A stretch of DNA of 62,753 nucleotides from Clostridia bacterium (GTDB taxonomy: Bacteria; Bacillota; Clostridia; Christensenellales; CAG-138), in contig JAFXZJ010000004.1 of NCBI GenBank assembly GCA_017541305.1, positions 1 through 62,753 of the forward strand. Direction: 5' to 3'. Made by a program: the position numbers and the translations under genes. The number at the start of each line of letters is the position of its first letter. Positions within the stretch are counted from its first letter, which is position 1. This document shows positions 53,710-60,938 of the stretch, piece by piece. The notes below the pieces were generated by a model, which saw only the letters and a list, made by a program, of their open reading frames with translations, ran no database searches and had not been told where the DNA came from.

Positions 53710-54573
53710 ATGGAATACAGGCTCGAGGATCTGACAAAAGAAGACGCCGCTTATATCGGCAAAATGATAAACGAGATCGTCCCCCGCGAGGTGGACGCGG
53801 ACGAGGAGGAATTCGTCCTCAAGATCGAAAACGAAAACGGCGAGATCATAGGCGGATGCATTGCGGAGGCATATGAATACCGCTGGTCCAGGATGTTCCT
53901 CGACACCCTTTGGGTGGATGAACGCTATCGCCGCCACGGCATCGGCTCCATGCTGCTCCGCGAGGTCGAGCGCATCGCAAGGGAGAAGGGCTGCCGCGTG
54001 GTCACGCTCGGCACCGCCAGCTATATGGCAAGGCCGTTCTATGAAAAGCACGGTTACACGGTGTTCACGACTCTTAAAAGGGCAAATGGCTATATCAGCT
54101 ATTCCCTGGTAAAATACCTTGAAAAGGACACGCCCGAATACGTGCCCGCGGACAACAGCGGCGCCCGGTTCAAGGTCTCGCCCGGCGGCGACGACGACGC
54201 GAAGATCATCGAAAACGGCATCAAGGCTTACAGCGAAGACTATGATGATAATTTCGAATACGTTGATTTTTGCAGGAAGCTTGTCGATAAGGACGGCCGG
54301 TTCATCGCCGGCGTTATCGCAGACGCGGAGAAGGGCGGAAACGGCTTTGTTCAGGCGCTTTTTGTGGAGGAGCCGCTGAGGCGCCGCGGCCTTGGCACGT
54401 TCCTTATGCGCGAGGCCGAAAAGTGTGCAAAGGAAAACGGCGCCTCGATGGTGCTGACGAGCGCGGGCGATTGGAACGTCGGTTTCTTTAAAAAGAACGG
54501 CTATCTGCAAAGAGGCGAGCTGAAGGACGTTCCCAAGGGACACGACTGTTACGAGCTTTACAAAACGCTCTGA
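53710..54573 (+). CDS. Tandem GNAT acetyltransferase
   Basis: 287 residues with two GNAT domains. The first (about 1-135) has the acetyl-CoA loop VDERYRRHGIGSMLL; the second (about 150-287) has VEEPLRRRGLGTFLM and ends DCYELYKTL. Both V/I-x-x-x-x-R-x-x-G-x-G/A loops are intact, so both halves may bind acetyl-CoA. Substrate unknown. Probably co-transcribed with the flavoprotein. Confidence 0.85.
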   Translation: MEYRLEDLTKEDAAYIGKMINEIVPREVDADEEEFVLKIENENGEIIGGCIAEAYEYRWSRMFLDTLWVDERYRRHGIGSMLLREVERIAREKGCRVVTLGTASYMARPFYEKHGYTVFTTLKRANGYISYSLVKYLEKDTPEYVPADNSGARFKVSPGGDDDAKIIENGIKAYSEDYDDNFEYVDFCRKLVDKDGRFIAGVIADAEKGGNGFVQALFVEEPLRRRGLGTFLMREAEKCAKENGASMVLTSAGDWNVGFFKKNGYLQRGELKDVPKGHDCYELYKTL

Positions 54574-54603
54574 AGCACGGAAGGCTTCGATTTGATCGTA
54601 CGT

Positions 54604-54636
54604 GCGGCGCCTGTGCGCCGCTTTTTATGTTTTTTT
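54604..54636 (+). terminator. Terminator of the flavoprotein-GNAT operon
   Basis: GCGGCGC-CTGT-GCGCCGC followed by TTTTTATGTTTTTTT. Confidence 0.88.
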
Positions 54637-54646
54637 AAACAGGCTG

Positions 54647-54695
54647 TTGACGAACGGGATAAACCGTGCTATTATAGTTAGCGGCGGCTAACTAT
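54647..54695 (+). promoter_or_regulatory. HMA gene promoter with 9-bp palindromic operator
   Basis: TTGACG (54647-54652), 17-bp spacer, TATTAT (54670-54675). ATAGTTAGC-GGCG-GCTAACTAT (54674-54695) overlaps the -10 end and the start of transcription. The same AGTTAGC-N4-GCTAACT sits over the divergent-strand promoter near 56.0 kb. Confidence 0.88.
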
Positions 54696-54737
54696 CTGCC
54701 GTCCATCTTTTGAATAACAGCAACGGAGGAAACGTTC

Positions 54738-54986
54738 ATGGAAAAGGTAACCGTCAGGATCGACGGCATGATGTGCGGCATGTGCGAGGCGCATATCGCG
54801 GACACGATACGCGCCGCGTTCCCGGACGCGAAAAAGGTAAAGGCTTCAAGGGCGCACGGGGAAGCGACTTTCATTACCGAAAGCGGCGTTGACGAAGCAA
54901 GGCTGAAAAAGGCCGTGGACGACACGGGCTATACTTTCGTTTCGGTATCGTCGGAGCCTTACAAAAAGCGCGGGCTGTTCGGATAA
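54738..54986 (+). CDS. HMA-domain metal-binding protein
   Basis: 82 residues, a single heavy-metal-associated domain: metal site GMMCGMCEAHI (CxxC, Cys13 and Cys16 region), ferredoxin-like beta-alpha-beta order, and a C-terminal YTFVSVSSEPYKK. Such proteins carry copper or another soft metal to P-type ATPases or sensors. RBS ACGGAGGAAA. Single gene under the palindrome-controlled promoter shared with the DUF2325/DUF3793 operon; no P-type ATPase is in the window. Confidence 0.9.
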   Translation: MEKVTVRIDGMMCGMCEAHIADTIRAAFPDAKKVKASRAHGEATFITESGVDEARLKKAVDDTGYTFVSVSSEPYKKRGLFG

Positions 54987-55003
54987 TAAAAAGGCCCCGG
55001 CGC

Positions 55004-55558
55004 TCAGGCCGTTTTGACCGTGAGCTTGCTTAAAGGATAACCCTCGCGAAGCTTCATGCAATACACCTCGGTGCATTTTTTGAATCTGGCAAACGTCTTT
55101 TCGGCCTCGCTGCCGTTGGTATAGGCGCGCCAGCAGCCCACGCACCGGCATTCCCTGTTCCTGTCGCACATGAAGCAGCGGACGTCCTCGGGAGGATAGC
55201 CGAGAAAAAGTCCTATCTCGTGAGGAAAATCCGCCGAGCCGCCCAGGCGGGCCATAAGCTCCCTGATAAGCCGGGCAGCCGTTCCCTCGTCATATCCGCA
55301 CGAGGAGAGGATCGCCTCGGATGCGGGGCTTTTCAGATCGTCCTCGAGCTTCTTCGGACGGTAAACGTAAATAAGCGCGCTCCCGTTCGCCAGGCGAAGC
55401 GGTATCATGCGCACGCCCTTGCCCTTGAGCATATTGTTGACGGAGCGGATGCTTTTCATAAGCTCCGCTTTATCCGTGTATTTGCAGTTGAACATATTCG
55501 CCGTCTTGAGCCCCGCAAGCGTGGGCGAGCAGTGACGGACTATCAGGGCTTCGGACAT
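55004..55558 (-). CDS. DUF3793 family protein
   Basis: 184 residues. Recognised by SEALIVRHCSPTLAGLKTANMF at the start, IRSVNNMLKGKGVRMIPLR and DFPHEIGLFLGYPPEDVRCF; a Cys cluster (CDRNRECRCVGCWR, about 134-147) follows. DUF3793 genes in Clostridia often sit with iron-transport and flavodoxin genes (recollection). Its ATG overlaps the stop of the 40-residue gene (TAATG). Last gene of the palindrome-controlled operon. Confidence 0.88.
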   Translation of the reverse strand: MSEALIVRHCSPTLAGLKTANMFNCKYTDKAELMKSIRSVNNMLKGKGVRMIPLRLANGSALIYVYRPKKLEDDLKSPASEAILSSCGYDEGTAARLIRELMARLGGSADFPHEIGLFLGYPPEDVRCFMCDRNRECRCVGCWRAYTNGSEAEKTFARFKKCTEVYCMKLREGYPLSKLTVKTA

Positions 55559-55680
55559 TATCGTTCTCCTTTCCCGGCATCTTTATCGATATTTGCGATA
55601 TAGCTTTTGCATGCGTGCTTAACGCCCTCGGAAAGGGCGATAAAACCCGCGACGATGCCCGCGGCAAAAATGAATCCCAT
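55558..55680 (-). CDS. 40-residue membrane-helix microprotein
   Basis: Strong RBS AAGGAGG lies 5 bases upstream of the ATG at 55680. One hydrophobic helix (GFIFAAGIVAGFIALSEG, about 2-19) is followed by a basic/acidic tail with a single Cys (HACKSYIANIDKD). Its stop shares a base with the DUF3793 ATG and it starts 15 bases after DUF2325, so coupling is clear. Position recalls the small FeoB-associated membrane proteins of iron operons, but its Cys content is low. Function unknown. Confidence 0.75.
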   Translation of the reverse strand: MGFIFAAGIVAGFIALSEGVKHACKSYIANIDKDAGKGER

Positions 55681-55695
55681 ACAGGCCTCCTTTTG

Positions 55696-55965
55696 TCAAA
55701 CCGCGTGCTCGCTGAGTATCGAGCGAAGCGCGGCGATCGAGCTTGAATGCGATCTTGCGATGCGCGCTTCGTTCCCCTTGAGCGCACATTGAACCATCTT
55801 GTGCGATACGGTGCTTGTGAACAGCACCACGAGGTCGGGGCTTCCAAGGTCCTTCAAGCCCGTCGTCATCCTGGGATAGACCTTGGCCTTGCAGCCGTAT
55901 TCACGGCAAAGCTCCTTGTACTGCCTTGTCATGCATTCGTTCCCGCCGACTATTACCACGCTCAT
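55696..55965 (-). CDS. DUF2325 protein
   Basis: 89 residues, Rossmann-like small domain: SVVIVGGNECMTRQYKELCREYG and DLVVLFTSTVSHKMVQCA with the conserved HKM/Cys pattern of DUF2325. Family role unknown; often found with metal or redox stress genes. First gene of the three-gene operon. No strong RBS is evident (GGTAACCGAGATG). Confidence 0.88.
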   Translation of the reverse strand: MSVVIVGGNECMTRQYKELCREYGCKAKVYPRMTTGLKDLGSPDLVVLFTSTVSHKMVQCALKGNEARIARSHSSSIAALRSILSEHAV

Positions 55966-55998
55966 CTCGGTTACCTCAATTCCTACCGGTTTGCTTTG

Positions 55999-56051
55999 AG
56001 TTAGCAGCCGCTAACTGAATGTATTATAACAAAGAGAGCCGTGCTTGTCAA
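55999..56051 (-). promoter_or_regulatory. Promoter and palindromic operator of the DUF2325 operon
   Basis: Minus strand TTGACA (56046-56051), 17-bp spacer, TATAAT (56023-56028); directly downstream is AGTTAGC-AGCC-GCTAACT (55999-56016), the same dyad as at the HMA promoter with only the 4-base centre changed. Confidence 0.9.
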
Positions 56052-56412
56052 CAGCTCTCACAAGTTTTTTTCAGAAACCTTACGGGCATGATCCGCTCAT
56101 GCTTCCGCACGCCATTCGTCCGCTTCCTCCAAAAAGAAATCGGAGGACATGCATACGCGTATCAGCTCGCCGCTTTTTATCTTATTGCCCCCGCCGCGCC
56201 GCTGCGGCAAAGGCAAATCCCAAAGCCTGAAAACGCAGTTTTCAAACATGGCTCCAACAGTTCATTCCGGAACATTATATTCAAAGCATAATGTACCTTC
56301 AGGAGCCTGTCAAGCAGTTGCATTTTTGTAAGTGCCTGATAAAAAAGTGCGTACTTGCGGAGCATTTCGCGTTTTGCTAAAATATAAACGCAGAGGAAGC
56401 TCCAACTGTTCA

Positions 56413-56562
56413 ATGCAGCATGTAATGGACGGGATATTCGCGTTCACATATGAAAAGGGGCTTGTGCCGACGGCCGGCAGGGTGTATGATTTTGAGCATA
56501 TAAGGGACGCCGCTGCCGCCCGGGACGTAAGCGTCAACGGCAAGACAGCGGTCGTAACGTAA
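56413..56562 (+). pseudogene. C-terminal remnant of a zinc-type alcohol dehydrogenase/quinone reductase
   Basis: The last ~50 codons read EKGLVPTAGRVYDFEHIRD followed by NGKTAVVT, the usual C-terminus of MDR-superfamily oxidoreductases (…GKVY-F-I-A…GK-V). Everything upstream of about 56400 is missing. The stretch 56052-56412 shows no gene; only fragments of open frame without RBS. Confidence 0.55.
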
Positions 56563-56575
56563 AGAGGTGATCAAC

Positions 56576-57349
56576 GTGACACAGGCGGAAAAGAGACTTT
56601 ATCTGATACGCGCCCTGCTGAATGAGCAGCCGCGTTATTCCGGGATAGGGATACCGACGGACGAGGGGGAGCAGAAGGAGCTTCTGCGCGCTCTGATGAA
56701 CGTGCGCATGCCCGCGCCGATAACGGAGGAGTATCTGCGGATCGAAAGCGAATATTTAAAGGCCGAGACCGAAGCGAAGGGCATAACGAGGCTGGGCGAT
56801 TTTTCACCGGTCGAGCCGCATATCTATCTTTGGCAGGGCGATATCACAACGCTTTCCTGCGGCGCCGTCGTAAACGCCGCGAACTCACAGCTTTTGGGCT
56901 GCTTCCGGCCCCTGCATAACTGCATCGACAACTGCATCCACAGTGCGGCGGGGCTTGAGCTTCGAAACGCCTGCGCGCAGCTCATGGAGAAGCAGGGATA
57001 TGAGGAGCCGACGGGCCGTGCCAAGCTTACGCCCGGCTTCAATCTGCCCGCGAATTACGTCCTGCACACCGTTGGCCCCATAGTGGAGGGCGGGCTTACA
57101 AAAAGGCACGAAGCCGAGCTTGCCTCGTGCTATCGCTCCTGCCTGGATCTGGCGGCGGAAAACGGCATAAGCTCAGTCGCGTTCTGCTGCATCTCGACCG
57201 GAGTATTCGGCTTCCCTCAGGAGCGCGCGGCGGAGATCGCCGTTGAAACGGTGCGCGAATATTTAAATGAAACCAATTCGGATACAGAGGTGATATTCAA
57301 TGTCTTCACAGATCGGGATCGTGAACTCTACCGGGAGTTACTCGGATAA
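56576..57349 (+). CDS. Zinc-containing macrodomain ADP-ribose hydrolase
   Basis: 257 residues. Macrodomain with GDITTLSCGAVVNAANSQLLG, then the zinc-type loop GCFRPLHNCIDN (Cys109, His114, Cys116) and the phosphate loop CISTGVFGFPQERAAEIA. This sub-type removes ADP-ribose placed by class M sirtuins. GTG 56576 is preferred to GTG 56567, which lies inside the RBS AGAGGTGA. The next gene starts 50 bases before its end, in another frame, an overlap that fixes the pair. Confidence 0.9.
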   Translation: MTQAEKRLYLIRALLNEQPRYSGIGIPTDEGEQKELLRALMNVRMPAPITEEYLRIESEYLKAETEAKGITRLGDFSPVEPHIYLWQGDITTLSCGAVVNAANSQLLGCFRPLHNCIDNCIHSAAGLELRNACAQLMEKQGYEEPTGRAKLTPGFNLPANYVLHTVGPIVEGGLTKRHEAELASCYRSCLDLAAENGISSVAFCCISTGVFGFPQERAAEIAVETVREYLNETNSDTEVIFNVFTDRDRELYRELLG

Positions 57350-58169
57350 TATCGAAAGGCTCAAAAAGGCCCTTGCCGGGGCGGATAAGGTTGTGATCGG
57401 CGCGGGCGCGGGGCTTTCGACCTCGGCGGGCTTCGTCTATTCGGGCGAACGGTTCGAGCGCTTCTTCTCGGATTTCGGCAGGCGTTACGGCTTTTCCGAT
57501 ATGTATTCGGGCGGGTTCTATCCCTACAAGACGCCCGAGGAGTTCTGGGCCTACTGGTCGCGTTACGTATTCGTCAACCGCTATATGGACGCTCCCAAGC
57601 CGGTGTACGAGGAGCTTCTTGCGCTCGTCCGCGGCAGGGATTATTTCGTCATAACGACCAACGTCGATCACTGCTTCCAAAGGGCGGGCTTCGATAAGAA
57701 GCGCCTCTTTTACACGCAGGGCGACTACGGGCTTTTCCAGTGCTCCGTGCCCTGCCACAGCAAGACCTATGATAACGAGGACGCGATCCGCGCAATGATC
57801 GCCGTGCAGGAGGATATGAGGATCCCCGCTGAGCTCATACCCAAGTGCCCCGTTTGCGGAAAGCCGATGACGATGAACCTGCGCTCCGACGATAAATTCG
57901 TCGAGGACGAGGGCTGGCATGAAGCCTCAAAGCGTTACGCGGATTTCCTCCGCGGCAGAACGGGCAAAACGCTTTTCCTCGAGCTTGGCGTCGGCTGGAA
58001 CACGCCCGGAATAATAAAGGTCCCCTTCTGGCAGATGACCGCCGGGGACGAAAACTCGATCTATGCCTGCGTCAACGTCGGCGAAGCCGTCTGCCCGGAG
58101 GAGATATGCGACCGGGCGATACTGATAGACGGGGATATAGGAAGTGTCATATCCGAACTGAGAGGATAG
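57300..58169 (+). CDS. Class M sirtuin (SirTM), protein ADP-ribosyltransferase
   Basis: 289 residues. Sirtuin Rossmann signature GAGAGLSTSAGF (34-45), TTNVD (119-123), and zinc Cys pairs CSVPC (148-152) and CPVC. The catalytic His of deacetylating sirtuins is replaced by Gln140 in YTQGDYG, as in SirTM, which transfers ADP-ribose from NAD+ to a lipoylated GcvH-like carrier. The usual gcvH-L and lplA2 genes are absent here. RBS AGAGGTGAT. Last gene of the pair. Confidence 0.9.
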   Translation: MSSQIGIVNSTGSYSDNIERLKKALAGADKVVIGAGAGLSTSAGFVYSGERFERFFSDFGRRYGFSDMYSGGFYPYKTPEEFWAYWSRYVFVNRYMDAPKPVYEELLALVRGRDYFVITTNVDHCFQRAGFDKKRLFYTQGDYGLFQCSVPCHSKTYDNEDAIRAMIAVQEDMRIPAELIPKCPVCGKPMTMNLRSDDKFVEDEGWHEASKRYADFLRGRTGKTLFLELGVGWNTPGIIKVPFWQMTAGDENSIYACVNVGEAVCPEEICDRAILIDGDIGSVISELRG

Positions 58170-58190
58170 CTTTGAAGCATAAGCGAAAAA

Positions 58191-58221
58191 CAAAAGCCCG
58201 CGGCGCCGCCCCGGGCTTTTG
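58191..58221 (+). terminator. Terminator of the macrodomain-sirtuin pair
   Basis: CAAAAGCCCG...CGGGCTTTTG stem; the T tract is part of the stem end. Confidence 0.7.
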
Positions 58222-58242
58222 CGCGTAAAGAACAACCGAGTA

Positions 58243-58271
58243 TTGACTAACGAACGAACGTTAGGTATAAT
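58243..58271 (+). promoter_or_regulatory. tetR promoter with CTAACG-N6-CGTTAG operator
   Basis: TTGACT (58243-58248), 17-bp spacer, TATAAT (58266-58271); the perfect dyad CTAACG-AACGAA-CGTTAG (58247-58264) fills the spacer, typical for TetR self-repression. Confidence 0.88.
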
Positions 58272-58320
58272 AGACGGCGTGATCCGGCATTACTGCTGTT
58301 TCGGAAAGAGGGCGAAAAGT

Positions 58321-58938
58321 ATGGAAAAGAGCAACACACGGGAAGAAATACTGGAGGCGGCGCTGGATCTTTTCGCCGTCAACGGATACGAAGCCACCAG
58401 CATCTCGCAGCTTGCCGATGCGGTGGGTATCCGCAAGGCGTCCCTTTACAGCCACTTTGCGAATAAGCAGGATATTCTGGATACCGTCGTCGAAACCGTG
58501 CTGAAAGGCTATGCCGACCGCTCGATATTTGCACGCGCCGACTGGGACGATCCGGGATTCACAAAGGATAAGGCCGGCATGACCGCGGAAGATGCGGCAA
58601 AGCTCGTCAGGGGACAGCTGCGCTACATCCTGCACGATCCGCACATCAGCAAGGGCAGGAAGCTGCTCGTGATAGAGCAGTTCCGCAACGCGGAGCTGGC
58701 GGAGCTTCAGACGAAGCAGAATTACAGGGACGTCCTTAACTATTTTACGGGAATGATGCGATTCCTGATCCGCGAGGGCTCCTTGAAGGATGAGGATCCC
58801 GAGATAATGGCCGCGCAGTTCTCTTCGCCGATCACCGTCTGGATCAACCTGTGCGACCGAGAGCCTGAGCGCGAAGACGAAGTGATGGAGCTGGTCGGGA
58901 AACACGTGATGCAGTTTTTCGAGATCTATCGGAAATAG
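58321..58938 (+). CDS. TetR/AcrR-family regulator
   Basis: 205 residues. N-terminal HTH with REEILEAALDLFAVNGYEATSISQLADAVG and KASLYSHFANKQDIL (blocks quoted in part: AVNGYEATSISQL, SLYSHFANKQDIL). The C-terminal ligand domain is helical. ATG 58321 lies 50 bases after the promoter; longer frames would begin upstream of the transcript. Represses itself; a partial copy of its site at 59012 suggests a second target. Confidence 0.92.
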   Translation: MEKSNTREEILEAALDLFAVNGYEATSISQLADAVGIRKASLYSHFANKQDILDTVVETVLKGYADRSIFARADWDDPGFTKDKAGMTAEDAAKLVRGQLRYILHDPHISKGRKLLVIEQFRNAELAELQTKQNYRDVLNYFTGMMRFLIREGSLKDEDPEIMAAQFSSPITVWINLCDREPEREDEVMELVGKHVMQFFEIYRK

Positions 58939-58964
58939 GGCTTTTTAAACGGGAATTTGCTGTG

Positions 58965-59001
58965 GCCGGTCGGATCGAATACGGCTGACCGGTTTTCTTT
59001 C
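58965..59001 (+). terminator. Terminator of tetR
   Basis: CCGGTC (58966-58971) and GACCGG (58987-58992) followed by TTTTCTTTC. Confidence 0.65.
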
Positions 59002-59011
59002 AAACGTATAA

Positions 59012-59025
59012 CTAACGAACGATAG
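59012..59025. promoter_or_regulatory. Second, imperfect TetR-type site
   Basis: CTAACG-AA-CGATAG resembles the tetR operator but with a 2-base centre and one mismatch. It lies just after a possible TATAAC -10 (59007-59012), upstream of the GNAT remnant and the GNAT gene. Confidence 0.4.
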
Positions 59026-59093
59026 GACGCCAAGGGGCCCCGGTTTACGGAAACGTGAAAGCGGCAGTAAGAAAAGGAAGACCGATATAAAAC

Positions 59094-59243
59094 GTGGAGA
59101 CGGAAAGACTGATCATAGATCGGATCAAAGAGACCGATAAAGAGGATTGCGCGGAGCGGAGCGCTGCAGATTTAAGATCACAAAGTATTAAAGGGCCGGA
59201 TCTCGGTGCGGTTCAGATGACAAATCGAAGCTTAACGGGGTGA
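59094..59243 (+). pseudogene. N-terminal remnant of a GNAT acetyltransferase
   Basis: From GTG 59094 the frame reads VETERLIIDRIKETDKED, the common start of ribosomal-protein-type GNATs (METERL-L-), then loses resemblance and stops after 49 codons. A complete but different GNAT begins within its end. Reads as a decayed gene; the rest of 58939-59093 holds only the terminator and TetR-like site. Confidence 0.5.
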
Positions 59244-59248
59244 AAGAG

Positions 59249-59695
59249 ATGGAAGCGGCATTTGGAGAAAAATCCTGTATCGATTCATGGATGCAGCTTG
59301 TCAGAAAAGTCAGTTGGAATTTTCCCGGTCTCGAAACGGAAGAGAGCTTGGATGAACATAAACAGACCGTGCTGAATTTCATGAGCAAAAAGCAGGCCTT
59401 ATGTGTTATTATCAAAGAAACCGTCGTTGGGGTGCTTCTGTTCTCGCGCAGCAGAAACATGATCTGCTGTCTTGCCGTGGATCCAGGGTATCGAAATCGG
59501 GGGATCGCTTCGATCCTGCTGAGAAAAGCGCTTAATGAATTGGACGGAAGCAGGAAAATCACCGTATCAACGTTTCGTGAAAATGATGATAAAGGGACGG
59601 CGCCAAGGGCTCTGTACGGAAAATTCGGATTCCGGGAAGGCGAGATGACAGAGGAATTCGGGTATCCCAATCAAATACTTGTTTTGTATCCTTGA
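59249..59695 (+). CDS. GNAT-family N-acetyltransferase
   Basis: 148 residues. Acetyl-CoA loop AVDPGYRNRGIASILLRKAL (about 78-97) and the closing YGKFGFREG are clear. ATG 59249 is used with GGGGTGA upstream; GTG 59240 would be inside that RBS. GC content and codon use are lower than in the left half of the window, suggesting transfer. Substrate unknown. Confidence 0.85.
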   Translation: MEAAFGEKSCIDSWMQLVRKVSWNFPGLETEESLDEHKQTVLNFMSKKQALCVIIKETVVGVLLFSRSRNMICCLAVDPGYRNRGIASILLRKALNELDGSRKITVSTFRENDDKGTAPRALYGKFGFREGEMTEEFGYPNQILVLYP

Positions 59696-59856
59696 ATCCC
59701 GGTTTGCAGGAACAAGAACCGAATCATGTACGAGGAGAAACGGTGAAATACGAGATCCGAAAGGGATAATGGCAGTACAGATCCGGACAGTAAATGACAG
59801 GACGTTTTTCGCTTCACCTGATATAATGAACCCATCAAGGAAAGGAGAAGGTAACG

Positions 59857-60750
59857 ATGGAGTGGCTTTCCTGCATTCGTACGGCGATCGATTTTATGGA
59901 AGAGCATCTGACCGACGACGTCAGTGCGCAGGACGTGGCGGAGCGGGTGTATCTTTCTCCGTTCTTTCTTCAGAAGGGTTTCTCTTTGATGACCGGATAC
60001 GACGTCGGGGAGTATATCAGGAACCGCAGGCTGTATCGTGCGGCGGTGGATCTGAAGGAAACGGATGATAAAGTGATCGACGTTGCGTTTCGGTACTGCT
60101 ATGAAACGCCGGAAAGCTTTACGAAAGCGTTCTCCCGGTTCCATGGCGCAACGCCGTCGCAGGTGCGCGGCGGAGCGGCGATCAACACGTTCCTTCCCTT
60201 AACTATCAAACTGTTAATTTATGGAGGTAATCGGATGGACTGCAAAATAACACCGATGTTCCCGTTCAAGGTCATCGGCTTTCAGAGAGTGTTTGACAAT
60301 GAGACCGCTTACACGGAGATCCCAAAGTTCTGGGATGAGATCTGTGAAAAGTATGCTGCGGGCGTGTATGCGGGAAACGCTCCGGCGAACCCCTATGAGC
60401 AGGCTCTTGTGGATAACTGCATCGGGGAATACGGCGTCTGTATCGACGACGTTGGCGGCGGAAAGTTCCGGTATCTCGTTGCCGGCAAATACACGGGCGG
60501 CAGCGTGCCCGAAGGCATGGTCGTCTATGAGTTTCCCCGGAGCGACTGGGCGGTGTTCAACTGCATCGGCCCGATCCCGGAGGCGCTCCAGAGCATGAAC
60601 ACACGGATCTTCCGGGAATGGCTGCCCGGCAATCCGGATTATGAGCTTTGCGGCAATGCGAGCGTGGAGTGGTATGATTGTGTGAACGGAGAAAAAACCG
60701 ATCCCGACTACCACAGCGCGATCTGGGTGCCGATCAAGAGAAAACAATAA
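59857..60750 (+). CDS. AraC-family regulator with GyrI-like effector domain
   Basis: 297 residues. N-terminal AraC HTH pair (residues about 1-108: AQDVAERVYLSPFFLQKGF, DVAFRYCYETPESFTKAFSRFHGATP) and a C-terminal GyrI/effector-binding domain (about 128-297) ending DYHSAIWVPIKR. This reverse order (HTH first) is the Rob/SoxS-like type that senses small molecules or drugs. RBS AAGGAGAAGG. A TATAAT at 59822-59827 has no good -35, so an activator may be needed. Confidence 0.9.
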   Translation: MEWLSCIRTAIDFMEEHLTDDVSAQDVAERVYLSPFFLQKGFSLMTGYDVGEYIRNRRLYRAAVDLKETDDKVIDVAFRYCYETPESFTKAFSRFHGATPSQVRGGAAINTFLPLTIKLLIYGGNRMDCKITPMFPFKVIGFQRVFDNETAYTEIPKFWDEICEKYAAGVYAGNAPANPYEQALVDNCIGEYGVCIDDVGGGKFRYLVAGKYTGGSVPEGMVVYEFPRSDWAVFNCIGPIPEALQSMNTRIFREWLPGNPDYELCGNASVEWYDCVNGEKTDPDYHSAIWVPIKRKQ

Positions 60751-60873
60751 GCGGGAACGACGCGCGGCGGGCTCTCCTGCGAAACAATTTTGAAGCCCGC
60801 CTCGCCGATTGCGGCGGCCTCATAAACGTCTTTGCCGCTCTCCCCTGGAGGGCGGCGGTTTCTTTTGACGGGA

Positions 60874-60921
60874 TTGAAAACAAGGTTCATCTATGGTAGA
60901 ATCATCCCGATAAATCGGGAT
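60874..60921 (+). promoter_or_regulatory. Promoter and palindrome of the gene at 60939
   Basis: TTGAAA (60874-60879), 17-bp spacer, TAGAAT (60897-60902), then the perfect dyad ATCCCGAT-AA-ATCGGGAT (60904-60921) at the start of the transcript. Confidence 0.75.
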
Positions 60922-60938
60922 TCGGAGAGAAACACAGG

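Noticed and set aside
54988-55012. Terminator between the HMA gene and DUF3793
   Set aside because: Only a 4-bp GGCC pairing next to short A/T runs; too weak to call.
55996-56331. Several short frames on both strands between the DUF2325 promoter and the MDR remnant
   Set aside because: No RBS, no motif and atypical codon use; treated as non-coding.
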